The translations under genes and the position numbers were made by a program. Positions 27,483 to 30,000 of a stretch of DNA of 30,000 nt are shown here, in pieces. Location: the NCBI GenBank assembly GCA_963575745.1, contig CAUYUJ010010502.1:346505-376504 (forward strand), given 5' to 3'. This DNA is from Prorocentrum cordatum. Lineage: Eukaryota > Sar > Dinophyceae > Prorocentrales > Prorocentraceae. Each line of letters opens with the position of its first letter. Positions within the stretch are counted from its first letter, which is position 1. The notes below the pieces were generated by a model, which worked only from the letters and a program-made list of their open reading frames with translations, had not been told where the DNA came from and did no database searches.

Positions 27483-28547
27483 TCACGGCTCGAGCCCGAA
27501 CTCGGACAGAGGCACGCCGGCACCGACGCGGTCGTGCACCCGCACCGCACCGCTGGGCCAGCGACGCCAGACCGACGCGTCGGAGCCCTCTGGGCCCTCC
27601 GGCTCCGGGCGGGCCAGCGCGTCGGCGGCGGCGCTGGCGGCGAGCGGCAAGTAGTAGGTCTCGAAGGCCCAGTAGCGGTGCCTGACGCCCCGCCACACGT
27701 CGTCCCCGAGCGGCCCGAGCTCCACGGGGCAGAAATCGCAGCGGAGCCCGAGGGCGTGCAGGTCCTGCTGGGCCAGCCTGCAGAAGACGGCGTGCTCGAA
27801 GATGCTGTGGGGCGCCGCCCCGTTGAAGAAGGAGAAGCGCCCGCCCGGCCGCAGCAAGCGCGGGACCTCGCGCATGAAGGCGAGGAGGTCGTCGTAGGTC
27901 TCCTGCCAGGTGTCGTAGAAGACGGCGTCGAAGGACCCCGCCCGCAGCTCGCCCACCACGTCCTGCCAGCGGCCCGCGTGCACGGCGACGCCCGGGCGCA
28001 TGGGCCAGCCCTGGCGCTCGAGCTCCTGGAGCACGTCCGGGTGGGGCTCGATGATGGCGTGGGAGCCGGGCTGGCGCTCTTGCAGGAAGCCGTCCACGAG
28101 CCCAAGCCCGAAGCCGACGTTGAGCGCCGCGCCCCCGGGGCTCGGCAGCAGCGCGCACGCGTGGCGCCGCATCAGCGGAGCCTCCCACCCCATCATGATG
28201 CCACGGCCGCTCGCGTCGAGCAGCCGGCCGCTCTCATAGCGCAGCGCCTGCCCCAGGTAGGGGCCCTGCGGGGAGGGCCGCCGCCGCTTGGCCGCGGGCG
28301 CCTCCTCCTCGCCTCCGCGGCGCGCCCCCGCTCGCCCCGGGCCGCCCCCTCGCTCGGCCAGCGTCGCCTGGCAGGCGTGGCCCACGAGCAGGTCGAAGAC
28401 TTCCTGGTGGCCCCCCGAGAACGCCGCCAGCCCGCAGCACGCGGCGGGGCCCGCGGAGCCCCCGAGGAGCGCGCCGTGGCCGAGCAGGGCCCGCACGGCG
28501 CCCGCCGCCCCGGCGGCCGCGGCCAGGTGCAGCAGGGACCGCCCGGC
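27483..28547 (-). CDS. RMT2: RMT2-type protein arginine N-methyltransferase, last exon
   Basis: This exon holds the end of an ankyrin region (AGRSLLHLAAAAGAAGAVRA and FSGGHQEVFDLLVGHA) and a complete methyltransferase domain. Diagnostic blocks are IMMGWEAPLMRRHA, NVGFGLGLVDGF (SAM-binding loop, about 28122-28087), IIEPHPDVL, GRWQDVVGEL (about 27974-27945), FYDTWQETYDDL, GGRFSFFNG (about 27844-27818) and RYWAFETYYLPL. Order and wording match yeast Rmt2, which adds a methyl group to the delta nitrogen of arginine in ribosomal protein L12; the related guanidinoacetate methyltransferases lack ankyrin repeats. A tail of about 50 residues follows the usual end, and the stop is the TGA at 27485-27483. 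The 5' border is chosen because the upstream exon ends with LRAARDE, which completes the ankyrin consensus before AGRSLLHLAA. Third codon positions are almost all G or C. Confidence 0.88.
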   Translation of the reverse strand, partial: AGRSLLHLAAAAGAAGAVRALLGHGALLGGSAGPAACCGLAAFSGGHQEVFDLLVGHACQATLAERGGGPGRAGARRGGEEEAPAAKRRRPSPQGPYLGQALRYESGRLLDASGRGIMMGWEAPLMRRHACALLPSPGGAALNVGFGLGLVDGFLQERQPGSHAIIEPHPDVLQELERQGWPMRPGVAVHAGRWQDVVGELRAGSFDAVFYDTWQETYDDLLAFMREVPRLLRPGGRFSFFNGAAPHSIFEHAVFCRLAQQDLHALGLRCDFCPVELGPLGDDVWRGVRHRYWAFETYYLPLAASAAADALARPEPEGPEGSDASVWRRWPSGAVRVHDRVGAGVPLSEFGLEP

Positions 28548-29345
28548 CTCCCCAGGCACCCGGCGTCTCGACAAGCTCGAGGCGGCGGCTGTGAATCGGT
28601 GTCGGCCTCTCGGCGCCCTGAACGGGCCTCGGGGCCGTTCAAAAACGACCCGGGATGACGAGCCGGTCCCTGGGAAGTGGTCAAGGAGGTCGGGGGGCTC
28701 GTGTCTCGAACACATCGAGACGCTGGATATCTGGGCCCCGGGGGGCCAAGAGAGTGTTTGGTGTGTTTGGGCGATCGTCTGGGATATCTGGTGGGGTGGG
28801 GAGGTGGAGGTGCTGGACGATAGCCTAACCGTTTCGCCGTTGGGCAGCCTCACGCATGCCTGCACACGCCAGTACTGCGCGCTCCTTTCGGGCCTGCGCA
28901 ACCGACAAGGTCAGGCTGGCCCAATAACCTGGGCGATCGCCGGACCGAAAGAGCAGTCTCCAACAACGTACCGATGCCGCTACTCCCCAGACCTCTCCCG
29001 GCATGTGCTCTGGCCAGCACTGCGGGGCGCAGCCAGCCGTGGCGACGAGGGCCTCCAAGGAGGCCCAGTGAAGGGGAGAACGAGGCAAGGGCAGCGGCGT
29101 CGGTAATCAGTAGTTTCAGGTCGGGCATGTCCCCTACAGGCGGATTTTGGACGACAAATAACAAAGACTTCAAAAATGTTCAAACGTAGTCCAAATTCGA
29201 ATATATGAAAATATTTCTAAATATCTTGAACTAAAAAAATAATCAAACAACCGTCCCCCTACGATTTTCTGACTATTCTTGGACATCCCCCCTGCAGAGA
29301 GGGACAGGCCCGACGTCACAGCAGCTACCTCCTCCTCCCCTGCGC
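28548..29345 (-). other. Intron 2 of the RMT2-like gene (GC-AG, phase 0)
   Basis: The proposed donor is GACGAG|GCGCAGGGG and the acceptor CCTGGGGAG|GCCGGG. GAGGC stands at both borders, so the exact cut is ambiguous within it. The body includes an AT-rich stretch (about 29155-29270) quite unlike the flanking coding DNA. No other exon was recognised inside. The boundaries are inferred from the protein fit, not from transcripts. Confidence 0.6.
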
Positions 29346-29564
29346 CTCGTCCCTGGCGGCGCGCAGCTCGGGGCAGCGACTCAAGCACGCCGAGAGCGCC
29401 GCCGCCTCGTCCGCGCGCGCAGCGCCAGACGCCTCGGCCCAGCGGCCTGCCGCCGACCCCCGCGCCTCGCGGGGCAGCCGGCCCAGCTCCCGCGCCAGCC
29501 ACTCCACCGCGCCCGGCCCGCCCCGCAGCTCGGCGGGCCCCGGGCAGCCGCGCGGGGCCGGCGC
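29346..29564 (-). CDS. RMT2: RMT2-like gene, internal exon (start of ankyrin region)
   Basis: The 73 codons read APAPRGCPGPAELRGG, GAVEWLARELGRLPREARG and DEAAALSACLSRCPELRAARDE, almost all ending in G or C like the last exon. The final part is the second half of an ankyrin-type repeat and joins without frame change to AGRSLLHLAA of the next exon. Without splicing the frame meets a TAG 18 bases after the donor (29327-29325). The upstream acceptor is GGAAGGGAG|GCGCCG. Confidence 0.6.
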
Positions 29565-29881
29565 CTCCCTTCCTTTTTCTCCTCCCTCCCCTCCCTCCCC
29601 TCCTCCCTCCCCTCCCTCCCTCCCTCCCTCCCCTCCCCTCCCCTCCCCTCCCCTCCCTCCCTCCCTCCCTCCCCCTCCCTCCCTCCCTCCCTCCCTCCCT
29701 CCCTCCCCTCCCTCCCTCCCTCTCCCTCCCTCCCTCCCTCCTCTCCCCCTCCCTCCTCTCCCTCCCTCCCTCCCTCCCTCCCTCCCTCCTCCCTCCTCCT
29801 CCTCCTCTCCTCCCTCCTCCTCCTCCTCCTCCTCCTCCTCCTCCTCATCTCCTCCTCCCTCCGCCTCCTCCCTCCTCGAGC
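29565..29881 (-). other. Intron 1 of the RMT2-like gene, nearly pure purine
   Basis: On the coding (minus) strand this 317-bp stretch is GGGA/GGA/GGAGGA repeats with very few pyrimidines. Proposed borders are ACAGAG|GCTCGAGG and GGGAG|GCGCCG, phase 0, again with GAGGC at both ends. High-GC3 coding sequence flanks it on both sides in frames that only join if it is removed. Confidence 0.6.
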
Positions 29882-30000
29882 CTCTGTCTCAGCGTCCGCG
29901 ACGAGGGCAAAAATGGGCACGGCCGCCGCCGCTGCGCGCACGGCGGCCCGGGCCGCCGCCGCCAGCGGGCCGGGCTCCGCCCAGGCCGCCGGGTCGGCTG
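29882..30000 (-). CDS. RMT2: RMT2-like gene, upstream exon (runs off the window)
   Basis: In the frame that joins the next exon this reads ADPAAWAEPGPLAAAARAAV, RAAAAAVPIFALVADAETE, with nearly every third base G or C and no stop. The start codon and any signal peptide lie outside the window. Ala-rich composition means the coding call rests on codon bias and frame continuity rather than a domain. Confidence 0.45.

Noticed and set aside
27265-28188. Alternative proteins overlapping the RMT2-like exon on either strand
   Set aside because: They are Arg/Ala/Pro-rich shadows of a high-GC3 exon whose true frame has a full set of family motifs.

Overview
The window looks like nuclear DNA of a dinoflagellate. 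It is GC-rich and crowded with trinucleotide and pyrimidine repeats and short foldback elements. It has no bacterial operon or ribosome-binding-site layout, and its one clear host gene is broken by introns with GC donors and AG acceptors. This assignment is inference; no spliced-leader, rRNA or tRNA gene was found to confirm it. Everything that looks protein-coding lies on the minus strand, which fits the one-directional gene arrays known in dinoflagellates.

The best gene is at the right end (27483 to beyond 30000, minus). It is an ankyrin-repeat protein fused to a methyltransferase of the RMT2 type (protein arginine N-methyltransferase 2). I place three exons: 29882-30000 (continuing off the window), 29346-29564 and 27483-28547. 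Both introns are phase 0, start with GC, end with AG, and carry the same GAGGC at both exon borders. The first intron is almost pure purine on the coding strand.

The rest is mostly mobile-element debris. From about 8900 down to 3750 (minus) lies a decayed retroelement with an alanine/arginine-rich first part, a reverse transcriptase/RNase H part (5570-6818) and a C-terminal domain (4440-4963). At 9092-9907 and 10001-10462 are frame-broken coding-like stretches. At 10425-12530 lies a 5'-truncated LINE-type reverse transcriptase with an in-frame TAG, a ruined catalytic motif and a frameshift. At 24377-25336 is a zinc-finger/coiled-coil reading frame, also cut by a single TAG and expanded by a foldback repeat.

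Small non-autonomous DNA-transposon-like elements recur: family A (long inverted ends starting AGGCCT, five copies), B (about 175 bp, CAGTRGG ends, three copies), H (176 bp, CAGTCGGGGCC ends, flanked by TA), D (inverted ends GGAGGTC, four copies), a 145-bp hAT-like element with a perfect 8-bp target duplication (16050-16194), and repeat families C, E, G and K. One B copy sits inside an A copy, with the hAT-like element just beside it (15630-16202).

Tandem DNA includes a satellite of about 18.5 copies of a 90-bp unit (12961-14632), a three-copy 82-bp repeat (23938-24190), and many (TCC)n/(GGA)n, (CA)n, (GCC)n/(GAC)n and (GAT)n tracts. No CRISPR array, rRNA or convincing tRNA gene was seen.
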